NCBI RefSeq assembly: GCF_000305495.1
Contig: NZ_AJTN02000161.1
Coordinates: 1-32,174, forward strand
Direction: 5' to 3'
Origin: Peribacillus psychrosaccharolyticus ATCC 23296
GTDB lineage: Bacteria; Bacillota; Bacilli; Bacillales; DSM-1321
DNA: 32,174 nucleotides
The position numbers and the translations under genes were made by a program. The notes under the pieces are model-generated. The model was not told the origin of the DNA and did not search any database. It saw only the letters and a program-made list of their open reading frames with translations. The stretch's first letter is position 1; each line of letters begins with the position of its first letter. This document shows positions 25,381-32,174 of this stretch, piece after piece.

Positions 25381-25881
25381 TTATTCTTCATCTCTAAAGC
25401 TGTCGGCGGCGTCGATTTGATATTCCATCAAATGGTCCCAATCATCACTATCCAATAAGTCCAGCTGTGCTTCAACAAGCATTTTAAATCGTGTACGGAA
25501 CACTTTGGACTGTTTTTTCAGCTCTTCAATTTCATTCGAAATTTTTCTTGATTTACTCAATGATTCATTAACAATTCGATCTGCATTTTTTTCTGCTTCT
25601 TTGATAATTAATTTCGATTCTTTTTGAGCGTTACGTTTAACTTCTTCTGCTGCTTCTTGGGCAATAATAATCGATTTATTGAGTGTTCCTTCGATATTTG
25701 TAAAATGCCCCAAGCGATCGTACACTTCGTTTAATTTTTCTTCGAGCTCTTTCTTTTCTCTAAGAATAATTTCATAATCCTTGATTATCTGATCGAGAAA
25801 TTCGTTTACTTCATCCTCGTCATACCCGCGGAATCCTTTATTGAATTCCTTATTATGTATATCTATCGGGGTTAAGGGCAT
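25381..25881 (-). CDS. divIVA: Septum and pole marker protein DivIVA
   Basis: DivIVA binds negatively curved membrane at poles and septa, recruits MinJ/MinCD and, in sporulation, helps anchor the chromosome origin. The N-terminal membrane-binding domain is MPLTPIDIHNKEFNKGFRGY followed by DEDEVNEFLDQI. A long coiled coil follows (about residues 30-140), rich in Lys/Glu heptads. ATG 25881 (166 residues) follows GGAGGTGCC. The frame extends to 25899, but MFWRCL has no site and would overlap the Shine-Dalgarno. Confidence 0.96.
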   Translation of the reverse strand: MPLTPIDIHNKEFNKGFRGYDEDEVNEFLDQIIKDYEIILREKKELEEKLNEVYDRLGHFTNIEGTLNKSIIIAQEAAEEVKRNAQKESKLIIKEAEKNADRIVNESLSKSRKISNEIEELKKQSKVFRTRFKMLVEAQLDLLDSDDWDHLMEYQIDAADSFRDEE

Positions 25882-25917
25882 AAGGCACCTCCAGAACAAA
25901 ATTCTAGTCTATTTAAT

Positions 25918-25946
25918 ATTATACTATACTACCTTTCGACAGGAAG
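25918..25946 (-). promoter_or_regulatory. Probable divIVA promoter with a Spo0A-box match
   Basis: A perfect -10 TATAAT (25918-25923). The hexamer 17 bp upstream (CTTCCT) is a poor -35. A perfect 0A-box heptamer TGTCGAA lies at 25935-25941, within the spacer and touching the -35 position. The heptamer alone is expected by chance a few times in a window this size, so its function is uncertain. Confidence 0.5.
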
Positions 25947-25980
25947 CACGTTATTCCTTCTTATTTTATCACAAATCTGC

Positions 25981-26754
25981 TTATTTCTTCATTCCCAGTG
26001 TCAATCTATATTTATCTTTCTTCGTTTTACCATCAATCGAGATAATTTTCACACGGCCAAACCCTCTTACCGAAAGTACGTCACTTTCTCTGCATTCAGC
26101 AGAAACATTCTCTGTGACTTTGAAATTAACTTTTACCTTGCCGGCTTTAATTAACGTCTGTACCTTTTGCCGAGACTGGTTTAATCCCGTGGAAAGGACA
26201 GCATCGAGTCTAAGAGAACTCACCGTATGGGTTTCTTCCTGCCATTGTTCTTTGGGAACCAAGATAGAGGTGAGAGGAATTGGTTCGATGGTTACTGAGG
26301 AATTTCCGATTTTTTCAAGGTTTACAGCAAGATATGAATCAATTTCTTTTGCTGCGACGAATTGAACACTTTCGTCATTAATCAGGATATCGCCGAATTT
26401 TTCCCGTTGTATTCCGAGTGACATTAGTGTCCCAAGAATCTGCCTATGCTCAAGGGTTAGAAATTTTTTCGGATACCTAATTTTATATAAGGCGATTTGA
26501 TAATCGGCTTCTTCCGGAGAATAATAGTCTGGATAAAGTAATGCTCGTTTCCGCTCTACTCCGTCACCACCCCCAAAGAAAGCCAAAATAACCTCGGAAT
26601 CTTTTCCAACTATGGAGCTAAGAATAAATTGTTCCCTAGGATCGAGAAAACCCATCAGCTTTGGCGCGTAGGTTCCTTTCACCTGCTCGACTATCCCTGA
26701 GGCTTGATCAATAAATTCCTTTTCCTCTGGTCTGAAATGCTGGTAAATAGACAT
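25981..26754 (-). CDS. ylmH: YlmH, S4-domain RNA-binding ribosome rescue factor
   Basis: YlmH/RqcP2-type proteins carry a C-terminal S4 domain. In B. subtilis, YlmH has been reported to take part in ribosome-associated quality control, substituting for RqcP. The S4 domain is in about the last 75 residues (SSLRLDAVLSTGLNQSRQKV, then GKVKVNFK and DVLSVRGFGRVKI). The N-terminal part has FLDPREQFI, RKRALLYPDYYSPEE and LGIQREKFGDILI. I use ATG 26754 (257 residues), 6 nt after AAGGAG; an adjacent ATG at 26757 is possible. rqcH, of the same pathway, is also in this window. Confidence 0.92.
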   Translation of the reverse strand: MSIYQHFRPEEKEFIDQASGIVEQVKGTYAPKLMGFLDPREQFILSSIVGKDSEVILAFFGGGDGVERKRALLYPDYYSPEEADYQIALYKIRYPKKFLTLEHRQILGTLMSLGIQREKFGDILINDESVQFVAAKEIDSYLAVNLEKIGNSSVTIEPIPLTSILVPKEQWQEETHTVSSLRLDAVLSTGLNQSRQKVQTLIKAGKVKVNFKVTENVSAECRESDVLSVRGFGRVKIISIDGKTKKDKYRLTLGMKK

Positions 26755-26800
26755 CATCTGCTCCTTAAGCAATTCTTTTAACTGTCGACTATTAACTATT

Positions 26801-26900
26801 AAAAAAGCCCAGCCTAAAGTATCTAGCTTCCTTTACCAAACATACTCCCAAATAAGATAAATTGGGTTACGTTCAAAGATATAGATCTTAGGCCAGACTT
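26801..26900 (-). ncRNA. 96-nt imperfect palindrome between ylmG and ylmH ending in a T-run
   Basis: Arms 26882-26900 and 26805-26825 pair over about 19 bp (several G-U pairs, one 2-nt bulge). Further inside, TCTTT / AAAGGA, GAACGTA / TATGTTT and CCCAA / TTGGG can extend the structure almost to the apex. On the transcribed strand it ends GGCTTTTTT. It begins 15 bases after the ylmG stop and ends about 45 bases before ylmH. It may be a terminator, an RNA-processing site or a small mobile palindromic (MITE-like) repeat. I do not recognise it. Confidence 0.5.
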
Positions 26901-26915
26901 ACAAATCAGCGCCTG

Positions 26916-27179
26916 TTAGACAATCCAGTGTCCAAGCTGAGCTAGACCACTTCCTGCTAAATTCAGTACAATCAGCGCGACAAGTGGAGACAAATCAAGC
27001 ATCCCGATTGAAGGAACGAACTTACTGAACGGTGCTAAGTATGGTTCACAAATTGTTGCTAAAAAACGTCCGATTGCCGTTTCACGGGCATTTGGAAACC
27101 AAGACATTAAAATGTAGATAATTAATGCAAAGGAATAGATTTCAATTACAGATGCAATGATACTTAATACTAACAACAT
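26916..27179 (-). CDS. ylmG: YggT-family membrane protein YlmG
   Basis: An 87-residue protein with two membrane helices (about residues 3-25 and 60-84) joined by the conserved SWFPNARE ... [20 protein letters not shown] segment of the YggT/Ycf19 family. Relatives near sepF are linked to cell division and to chloroplast nucleoid or membrane organisation, but the biochemical role is unknown. It starts 7 bases after sepF. Confidence 0.92.
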   Translation of the reverse strand: MLLVLSIIASVIEIYSFALIIYILMSWFPNARETAIGRFLATICEPYLAPFSKFVPSIGMLDLSPLVALIVLNLAGSGLAQLGHWIV

Positions 27180-27185
27180 TTAGTT

Positions 27186-27647
27186 TTACCACCTCGATTC
27201 TTCGTACTCCTCTTCAACAGTAAAACCAGTAATATTACCGGAAACATCTACATTTGGGGGAGTACATAAGAAAATATCTGTTCCTATTTTTTGGATATCC
27301 CCGCCAATAGCATAAACTGTCCCGCTTAGAAAATCGACAATTCGTTTAGCTTGATCATGTTGAATCCGCTGCAAATTAACCACAACAGCCCGATGGCTTC
27401 TCAAATTGTCAGAAACCTCCTGCGCTTCAGAATATGCTCGAGGTTCCAATAATACTACTTTAGAAGATTTCTGCACACTTTGCAAACTTACGATATTCTG
27501 ATTTGATGAATGCGTATTTTGAGCCTGTTTAGAACCCTTGACTACCTTAGGTTCAAATGGTTCTTCTTTCATGTTTTCTTCTTTCATTTCATATTCATAT
27601 TCGTCATCCAGCGCAAAGAATGATTTAAACTTCGATACAATCGTCAT
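27186..27647 (-). CDS. sepF: Cell division protein SepF
   Basis: SepF anchors FtsZ to the membrane and forms rings that shape the septum. The N-terminal amphipathic membrane-binding helix is [13 protein letters not shown]. An acidic variable linker follows ([14 protein letters not shown]), then the DUF552 core: [55 protein letters not shown], and [13 protein letters not shown]. The 153 residues equal the family length. It lies between ylmE and ylmG as in Bacillus. Confidence 0.97.
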   Translation of the reverse strand: MTIVSKFKSFFALDDEYEYEMKEENMKEEPFEPKVVKGSKQAQNTHSSNQNIVSLQSVQKSSKVVLLEPRAYSEAQEVSDNLRSHRAVVVNLQRIQHDQAKRIVDFLSGTVYAIGGDIQKIGTDIFLCTPPNVDVSGNITGFTVEEEYEESRW

Positions 27648-27659
27648 ATCTTTTCCTCC

Positions 27660-28337
27660 TTAAGAATCTTCGCCAACTAATGCGGTTCCTATGCGGATCA
27701 TCGTTGCGCCTTCCTCTATGGCTATTTCGTAATCATTGGACATTCCCATCGAAAGTTCTAAACAAGGTGCCCCCTCAATTTTTGCCTGTTGAATTTCTAC
27801 TTGAAGATCTTTTAATTGTTTAAAACAGTGTCTAATGACGTTTTCATCATCTGTAAATGGAGCCATTGTCATTAAGCCTGCTATCGTAATCTTTTCGAGC
27901 GATGCTGCTTTTCTTACAAAGTCAATGACCGCTTCCGGAGCAAGACCATGTTTAGACTCCTCACCGGAAACATTCACTTGGACCAAACAATTTACAGGAG
28001 CTAAGGCTCTCTTTTGGATTTCTTCAGCTAGCGATAACCGGTCCAAGGAATGGATATATGTTACTTTATCTATAATATTTCGCACTTTTCTCGTCTGGAG
28101 CGACCCTATATAATGCCATACAGGCTTGTCCTTCAATACCTCGAATTTTGCAAGTAATCCTTCATCCCTGTTTTCACCTAAGTCGAAAATTCCTGCCTTA
28201 AGTGCTTCAGAAGCACGTTCAATCGACACATACTTAGTCACAGCAATTAATTTTACTTCTTGACGGTTCCTGCCGCTTCTCTGACAGGCCTGCAGGATAT
28301 TTTCTTCTATGCGCTGTAAATTTTCTGTAACCTTCAC
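27660..28337 (-). CDS. ylmE: PLP homeostasis protein (YggS/YlmE family)
   Basis: A single-domain TIM-barrel PLP-binding protein involved in vitamin B6 and amino-acid balance, with no known catalytic reaction. The PLP lysine is Lys35 in LIAVTKYVS. Other conserved parts are GENRDE, WHYIGSLQTRKV, IHSLDRLSLAEEI, VQVNVSGEESKHG, GLMTMAP, LSMGMSNDYEIAIEEG and IRIGTALVG. At 225 residues it has normal length. It is separated from ylmD by 8 bases. Confidence 0.94.
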   Translation of the reverse strand: MKVTENLQRIEENILQACQRSGRNRQEVKLIAVTKYVSIERASEALKAGIFDLGENRDEGLLAKFEVLKDKPVWHYIGSLQTRKVRNIIDKVTYIHSLDRLSLAEEIQKRALAPVNCLVQVNVSGEESKHGLAPEAVIDFVRKAASLEKITIAGLMTMAPFTDDENVIRHCFKQLKDLQVEIQQAKIEGAPCLELSMGMSNDYEIAIEEGATMIRIGTALVGEDS

Positions 28338-28345
28338 TGTTGTAA

Positions 28346-29167
28346 TTAATCCTCCTTCCAGCCGATAAAGCTTAAGATCCGGCCTGTTTTTCCAGAATCA
28401 CGACGATGTGAAAAAAACAAATCCGTTTCACAGCTTGTACATAAGGCTGAAATCTCAATATTATCCTTTGGAATACCAGATTTTTCAAGAATTTGAGCGT
28501 TAAGTTGTTTTAAGTCTAATTGGTATTGTCCCTCACTAATTAAATTATATGGCTTTTCGTCAGTTTCTTCCAGCAATTTCTGCACCAGATTAATAACTTT
28601 GTCGTCTACGACGTAACAATTCCTGCAGATTGACGGCCCAATCGCAGCATAAATTTGCGTTGGATCAATCCCTTCTTCCCTCCATAATTCCACCATTTTC
28701 GAACCAATTCCTGCAACAGTCCCTTTCCAACCTGCATGTGCTATACCAATCATTCCATCTTTGGGTGCATAGAAATATAATGGTACACAGTCGGCAAAGC
28801 AGAGAGTTAATAACAGCTGACTTTTATCGGTATACATGCCATCTGTAGCCTTCAGGGCAGACTCATAGTCACTTGATCCAGCCCCTCTATGCAGGCTTGT
28901 AATCTTTTCAATATGTGTTTCATGTGTCTGTTCTGCACCCACCCAATCTGTAAGCGGAACTTCAAGTTTCTTTGATAATATCTCTCGATTCTCTACAACA
29001 ACCGATTCAGCATCATTTACATGAAAAGCTGTGTTAAGCTGTTGAAAGTCACCAGTGCTTTTACCGCCGTTTTTTGTCGTAACTCCGGCAATTAATCGCG
29101 GATCTAGTTTTGACCAGCTATCCAATACAAGGTATTGATTTTCTTTTTTAATAAATGGTTCTTTCAT
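28346..29167 (-). CDS. ylmD: YlmD, multicopper-oxidase-like / purine nucleoside phosphorylase (LACC1/YfiH family)
   Basis: A 273-residue member of the DUF152 family, formerly called polyphenol oxidase. Relatives have been shown to phosphorolyse or deaminate purine nucleosides. The metal/active-site elements are VGAEQTHETHI (His), LTLCFADCVPLYFY (Cys), GIAHAGWKGTVAGI (His) and AAIGPSICRNCYVV (Cys). Substrate specificity cannot be read here. First gene of the cluster, after the sigG terminator. Confidence 0.92.
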   Translation of the reverse strand: MKEPFIKKENQYLVLDSWSKLDPRLIAGVTTKNGGKSTGDFQQLNTAFHVNDAESVVVENREILSKKLEVPLTDWVGAEQTHETHIEKITSLHRGAGSSDYESALKATDGMYTDKSQLLLTLCFADCVPLYFYAPKDGMIGIAHAGWKGTVAGIGSKMVELWREEGIDPTQIYAAIGPSICRNCYVVDDKVINLVQKLLEETDEKPYNLISEGQYQLDLKQLNAQILEKSGIPKDNIEISALCTSCETDLFFSHRRDSGKTGRILSFIGWKED

Positions 29168-29190
29168 AGTACCTACCTCACTGTTTTTTT

Positions 29191-29201
29191 CTAGTGTAAC
29201 A
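29191..29201 (-). promoter_or_regulatory. Possible ylmD -10 element
   Basis: An extended -10, TGTTACACT (TACACT at 29193-29198), about 25 bp upstream of the ylmD start. The hexamer 17 bp upstream (AGGGAT) is not a good -35. Tentative. Confidence 0.35.
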
Positions 29202-29329
29202 TAAACCCTTTTAAAATCCCTCTTACATTCCTTGTTACATAAAGGATATGACAGCTAGGCAAAAGCCATGAAGGTTTTACAAAAACTTTCATAATTACGA
29301 ACAGAGTAGAGTATCAATAATAAAGAACA

Positions 29330-29357
29330 TTAAAAAGGCATCCATATGGATGCCTTT
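29330..29357 (-). terminator. Rho-independent terminator after sigG
   Basis: AAAGGCATCC / GGATGCCTTT arms (29348-29357 and 29334-29343) close on ATAT, then TTTTTAATG on the minus strand. It is eight bases after the sigG stop. Confidence 0.9.
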
Positions 29358-29364
29358 CCCTTTA

Positions 29365-30144
29365 TCAATGCTGGATATTTTTATTCATTTGACGAATTGC
29401 AGCTTTTTCTAATCTAGAAACCTGTGCTTGAGAAATCCCAATTTCATCAGCCACTTCCATTTGGGTTTTCCCTTGGAAGAACCTCTTTTTAAGTATCATT
29501 TTTTCACGTTCATTAAGTCGACGCATCCCCTCATTCAAGGCAATTTCATCAATCCATTGACTGTCTTTATTTTTTTCATCACTTAATTGATCAAGCACAT
29601 AGATTGGATCGCCGCCATCATTATAAATGGGTTCGAACAACGATACTGGATCTTGTATAGCATCAAGAGCGAACACGATTTCTTCATGACTTACCCCAAG
29701 CTCCTTAGCAATCTCTTGTGCTGTCGGTTCCCTCAATGTTCTGCTCATTAGTTTTTCTTTAACCTGTAAAGCCTTATAGGCGATATCCCTTAAAGAGCGA
29801 GATACACGGATAGGATTATTATCGCGTAAATACCTTCTGATTTCCCCTATAATCATTGGAACTGCATACGTTGAAAATTTAACATTTTGCCCTAAATCAA
29901 AATTATCAATTGATTTCATCAATCCTATACAGCCCACCTGAAATAGATCATCTACATACTCTCCTCGATTATTAAAGCGCTGAATCACGCTTAATACGAG
30001 TCTTAAATTGCCATTGACCAGTGTTTCTCTAGCGTATTTATCGCCTTCTTGCATTTCTTTAAAAAGTTTTCTCATTTCATCATTCTTTAAAACGGGCAAT
30101 TTCGATGTGTCTACTCCACAAATCTCAACTTTATTTCGAGACAA
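29365..30144 (-). CDS. sigG: Late forespore sigma factor G
   Basis: Sigma-G drives gene expression in the engulfed forespore. The mature sequence begins SRNKVEICGVDTSKLPVLKN, as in B. subtilis SigG. Region 2 shows LRLVLSVIQRFNNRGEYVDD, FQVGCIGLMKSIDNFD and FSTYAVPMIIGEIRRYLRD. Region 3 has DPVSLFEPIYNDGGDPI, and region 4 has the helix-turn-helix QMEVADEIGISQAQVSRLEK. The start is TTG at 30144, directly after GAGGAGGG; this gives 259 residues. The ATG reading from 30258 adds 38 unrelated residues that run through the promoter, so I reject it. The gene is transcribed separately from sigE, 150 bp downstream. Confidence 0.96.
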   Translation of the reverse strand: MSRNKVEICGVDTSKLPVLKNDEMRKLFKEMQEGDKYARETLVNGNLRLVLSVIQRFNNRGEYVDDLFQVGCIGLMKSIDNFDLGQNVKFSTYAVPMIIGEIRRYLRDNNPIRVSRSLRDIAYKALQVKEKLMSRTLREPTAQEIAKELGVSHEEIVFALDAIQDPVSLFEPIYNDGGDPIYVLDQLSDEKNKDSQWIDEIALNEGMRRLNEREKMILKKRFFQGKTQMEVADEIGISQAQVSRLEKAAIRQMNKNIQH

Positions 30145-30181
30145 GTTAATTCCCTCCTCACAGGAGCTGCTGTACAAAAAA

Positions 30182-30210
30182 CAGTATCTCCCTGGAAGGA
30201 AAAAATATGC
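30182..30210 (-). promoter_or_regulatory. Candidate sigma-F / sigma-G promoter of sigG
   Basis: GCATA (30206-30210), then 14 bp, then GGAGATACTG (30182-30191), which fits the sigma-F -10 pattern GGHRANAHTR at every position. Spacing is one base shorter than I recall for the family. It lies 38 bp upstream of the TTG start, where B. subtilis sigG has its forespore promoter. Confidence 0.6.
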
Positions 30211-30294
30211 ACTTGTCTGTTGGATAAAAATCTTCATTTTTAAGCAGTTAGAGAACAAATCCTAGAGCCGACAAGATATTTATATGTGAAAAAT

Positions 30295-31014
30295 TTAAAC
30301 CATTTTATTAAATTCTTTTCGTAATCTTTTAATAATCCGTTTTTCAAGGCGTGAAATATAAGATTGCGAAATCCCAAGCATATCTGCTACATCCTTTTGT
30401 GTTTTTTCTTCCTCGCCGGCTAAACCGAAACGCAGTTCCATTATTTGTTTTTCTCGGTCTGAAAGCTGTGTCAGCGCTTTAGATAATAATTTACGATCTA
30501 CATTCGCTTCAAGATCTTTGGTTATAATATCATCATCCGTTCCAAGGACATCTGAAAGCAGCAATTCATTACCATCCCAATCGATATTAAGCGGCTCATC
30601 AAATGAAACTTCAGACCGGATTTTATTATTTCTTCGAAGATACATGAGTATTTCATTTTCAATGCATCTTGAAGCATACGTAGCAAGCTTAATCTTCTTC
30701 TCAGGATTAAAGGTATTGACCGCTTTAATTAAGCCAATCGTTCCAATACTGATTAAATCTTCAATATTTATTCCAGTGTTTTCGAACTTTCTCGCAATAT
30801 AGACAACAAGCCGTAAATTTCGTTCAATCAGCATTGCCCGGGCAGTTTCATCGCCTTTGGGAAGTTTGTTAATTAACACTTCTTCTTCTTCCTTTGTCAG
30901 CGGCGGAGGCAGGGCTTCACTACCTCCTATGTAGAATACTTCATCTGATTTCAGGCCTAATTTGAACAATAGTTTATACCAATAATACGTGAGACGAAGA
31001 ATAAATTTTTTCAA
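30295..31014 (-). CDS. sigE: Early mother-cell sigma factor E (pro-sigma-E)
   Basis: Sigma-E directs early mother-cell transcription and is made as an inactive precursor. The first ~27 residues form the amphipathic pro-sequence ([20 protein letters not shown], then LKSDEVF), with Glu25 and the expected SpoIIGA cleavage area before [11 protein letters not shown]. Region 2 follows ([38 protein letters not shown]), and the C-terminal region 4 helix-turn-helix is [20 protein letters not shown]. The 239 residues equal B. subtilis SigE. It is 60 bp downstream of spoIIGA, which encodes its processing protease. Confidence 0.97.
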   Translation of the reverse strand: MKKFILRLTYYWYKLLFKLGLKSDEVFYIGGSEALPPPLTKEEEEVLINKLPKGDETARAMLIERNLRLVVYIARKFENTGINIEDLISIGTIGLIKAVNTFNPEKKIKLATYASRCIENEILMYLRRNNKIRSEVSFDEPLNIDWDGNELLLSDVLGTDDDIITKDLEANVDRKLLSKALTQLSDREKQIMELRFGLAGEEEKTQKDVADMLGISQSYISRLEKRIIKRLRKEFNKMV

Positions 31015-31074
31015 AATGATTCTCCCTTCTATTTCATAATCTTAATGAGTATGATTCCTTTAATGTGTTATTTT

Positions 31075-31998
31075 TTAGGATACATGCAGGGTCGGAACTC
31101 CAGACAGCATCTTAGGATGCACGATACATTGGTAACGATTATCAGGTGACAACTGTTGGAGGGTAAATGAAATGAACCCTCTCTCTACCTCAAACTGATC
31201 ATTTTTGTGCTTGATCCGTATTAAATCGGGCTTTATAGCGGTTAGCAGTTTATGGTCTTTGCCAACTACTTTACAAGGAATGATCCGAATTCGATTGGAC
31301 CACGTATATTCCTGATTGTGACCGTTCAGGTGGAAGCTGTCCTCTTTAAAAAGTTTTAGCATATCAGGAGGTACCGAATCTTCAGAACCCCAAAGTGAAA
31401 CAATCATCACGGGAGAACGGGTAATCGGGTCGTATAATTGGTTTCCACTATCAATAAAACCAGCTAATGTACATTCAAAAAAATCAATTTTTATCGATAC
31501 TTCTACAATTTGATTAAACGATAGGGTATTCATTTCTATGCTTTTTAAGGTTCGCCTCGAAAATTGCCAGGCGATTGGAAAACCGATTAAAACAAAAACC
31601 CAGCTCATCGGATCGCCATATGCATTAATTCCTGCATACCTAGTCGGGCTCTCAGAAACAATTTTATATTCAAATAAGAAATGCAGCCCGAGTAATATAC
31701 CGCCTGATAAAAAGGTAATGAAATAAAGGCAGGCTAAACGTTTAATGAATGTCATCCATCTGCTAAATCCAAATACAGCCACGATCATCACAACAGAAAA
31801 CAGTAATTTTATTGGTACTTGATCAGCAAGCTCTCTATATGGTGTAAAAGCCAGTAAGATAATCATGGATCCAAGCAGTCCACCAAAAGCAATTCTCCAA
31901 AGTGAGACCTTCATTTTCAAAATGACTGCAGTCCAGCTAAGAAGCAAGCAGTCAAACAGCCAATTTAACAGCCAAATGACATCCAAATATAAAGTCAA
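31075..31998 (-). CDS. spoIIGA: Sporulation sigma-E processing protease SpoIIGA
   Basis: SpoIIGA is a membrane aspartic protease that converts pro-sigma-E to sigma-E after a SpoIIR signal from the forespore. The N-terminal half has about five membrane segments (from LYLDVIWLLNWLFDCLLLSW). The cytoplasmic C-terminal half has the catalytic Asp in AGFIDSGNQLYDPITRSPVM and ends IHPKMLSGVPTLHVS, as in the family. I set the start at TTG 31998 (307 residues), just after GGAGGGGGAG. The ATG reading from 32073 would run across the -10 region of the promoter. Confidence 0.95.
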   Translation of the reverse strand: MTLYLDVIWLLNWLFDCLLLSWTAVILKMKVSLWRIAFGGLLGSMIILLAFTPYRELADQVPIKLLFSVVMIVAVFGFSRWMTFIKRLACLYFITFLSGGILLGLHFLFEYKIVSESPTRYAGINAYGDPMSWVFVLIGFPIAWQFSRRTLKSIEMNTLSFNQIVEVSIKIDFFECTLAGFIDSGNQLYDPITRSPVMIVSLWGSEDSVPPDMLKLFKEDSFHLNGHNQEYTWSNRIRIIPCKVVGKDHKLLTAIKPDLIRIKHKNDQFEVERGFISFTLQQLSPDNRYQCIVHPKMLSGVPTLHVS

Positions 31999-32039
31999 GC
32001 AACTCCCCCTCCCTGCACCATTCTTATCTGTTAGCCAAA

Positions 32040-32073
32040 AGTATACCCTAGATAGACATGGTAAGTCTGTCAC
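32040..32073 (-). promoter_or_regulatory. spoIIG promoter with 22-bp spacer (Spo0A-activated sigma-A type)
   Basis: GTGACA (32068-32073) and TATACT (32040-32045) are separated by exactly 22 bp. The B. subtilis spoIIG promoter is known for this unusual 22-bp spacing, overcome by Spo0A~P acting on sigma-A polymerase. It is placed 42 bp upstream of the spoIIGA TTG start. Confidence 0.8.
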
Positions 32074-32120
32074 TTTTTGTATCCATTCTAGAAGAGTTTT
32101 TCTGTCTTTTTATGCTATTT

Positions 32121-32127
32121 TGTAGAA
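32121..32127 (-). promoter_or_regulatory. Possible Spo0A box upstream of spoIIG
   Basis: TTCTACA differs in one position from the 0A-box TTCGACA. It lies 47 bp upstream of the -35 box, in the zone of the distal Spo0A site in B. subtilis. A weaker match (TTCTAGA, 5/7) lies nearer to the -35, around 32084-32092. Confidence 0.4.
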
Positions 32128-32149
32128 AAATTTATCAGTAAAAAACGCA

Positions 32150-32172
32150 AAAAAAAGAACCGCTTCAGCGGT
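32150..32172 (-). terminator. Terminator of the gene upstream of spoIIGA
   Basis: ACCGC-TGAA-GCGGT hairpin (32159-32172) followed by TTCTTTTTTTT on the minus strand. It should end a transcript entering from beyond the right edge; in B. subtilis that neighbour is in the ftsZ/bpr region. Confidence 0.82.
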
Positions 32173-32174
32173 CC

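Noticed and set aside
25841-26365. 174-codon plus-strand ORF over the divIVA/ylmH region
   Set aside because: It lies mostly antisense to ylmH, has no promoter or Shine-Dalgarno that I can see, and resembles nothing I recognise.

Overview
The window is a stretch of core chromosome from an endospore-forming Bacillaceae bacterium, close to but not the same as Bacillus subtilis. Three things suggest this: adjacent sporulation sigma-factor genes (spoIIGA-sigE, sigG), a full PyrR-attenuated pyrimidine operon, and gene order and protein sequences that follow the B. subtilis spoIIG-divIVA-ileS-pyr-gmk-priA segment. Almost everything is on the minus strand, so the text below reads from high to low coordinates. 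Only rqcH is on the plus strand. I see no tRNA, rRNA, CRISPR, prophage, transposase or defence gene.

Reading with transcription (32174 to 1): an incoming terminator; a Spo0A/sigma-A type spoIIG promoter driving spoIIGA-sigE; sigG with its own forespore-type promoter and terminator; the ylmD-ylmE-sepF-ylmG-ylmH cluster, with a 96-nt imperfect palindrome between ylmG and ylmH; divIVA; ileS behind an isoleucine T-box; lspA-rluD; then the pyr operon pyrR-pyrP-pyrB-pyrC-pyrAA-pyrAB-pyrK-pyrD-pyrF-pyrE. That operon encodes UMP synthesis from glutamine, bicarbonate and aspartate plus uracil import. It has three PyrR-binding attenuators (before pyrR, pyrP and pyrB) and mostly ATGA-type overlaps between later genes. 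Convergent to it is rqcH (ribosome-associated quality control). Beyond rqcH lie yloB (Ca2+ P-type ATPase), yloC (YicC family), remA, gmk, rpoZ, coaBC and the first 76 codons of priA.

Compared with B. subtilis as I remember it, ylmA/ylmC (after sigG), ylyA (between ileS and lspA) and the sulfate-assimilation genes (after pyrE) are absent.

Five genes (coaBC, yloC, yloB, pyrK, ileS) each carry one single-base frameshift, and every one lies in or beside a homopolymer run. At least ileS and coaBC should be essential, so sequencing or assembly error is the most economical explanation. These genes are annotated at their restored full span. pyrD has a different lesion: an in-frame loss of about six codons at its conserved N-terminal FMN-site segment. 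The least explained structures are two long hairpin elements in operon gaps, 1568-1638 (rpoZ/coaBC) and 26805-26900 (ylmG/ylmH). Both end in T-runs on the transcribed strand and are more elaborate than ordinary terminators. I found no convincing new multi-gene system here.
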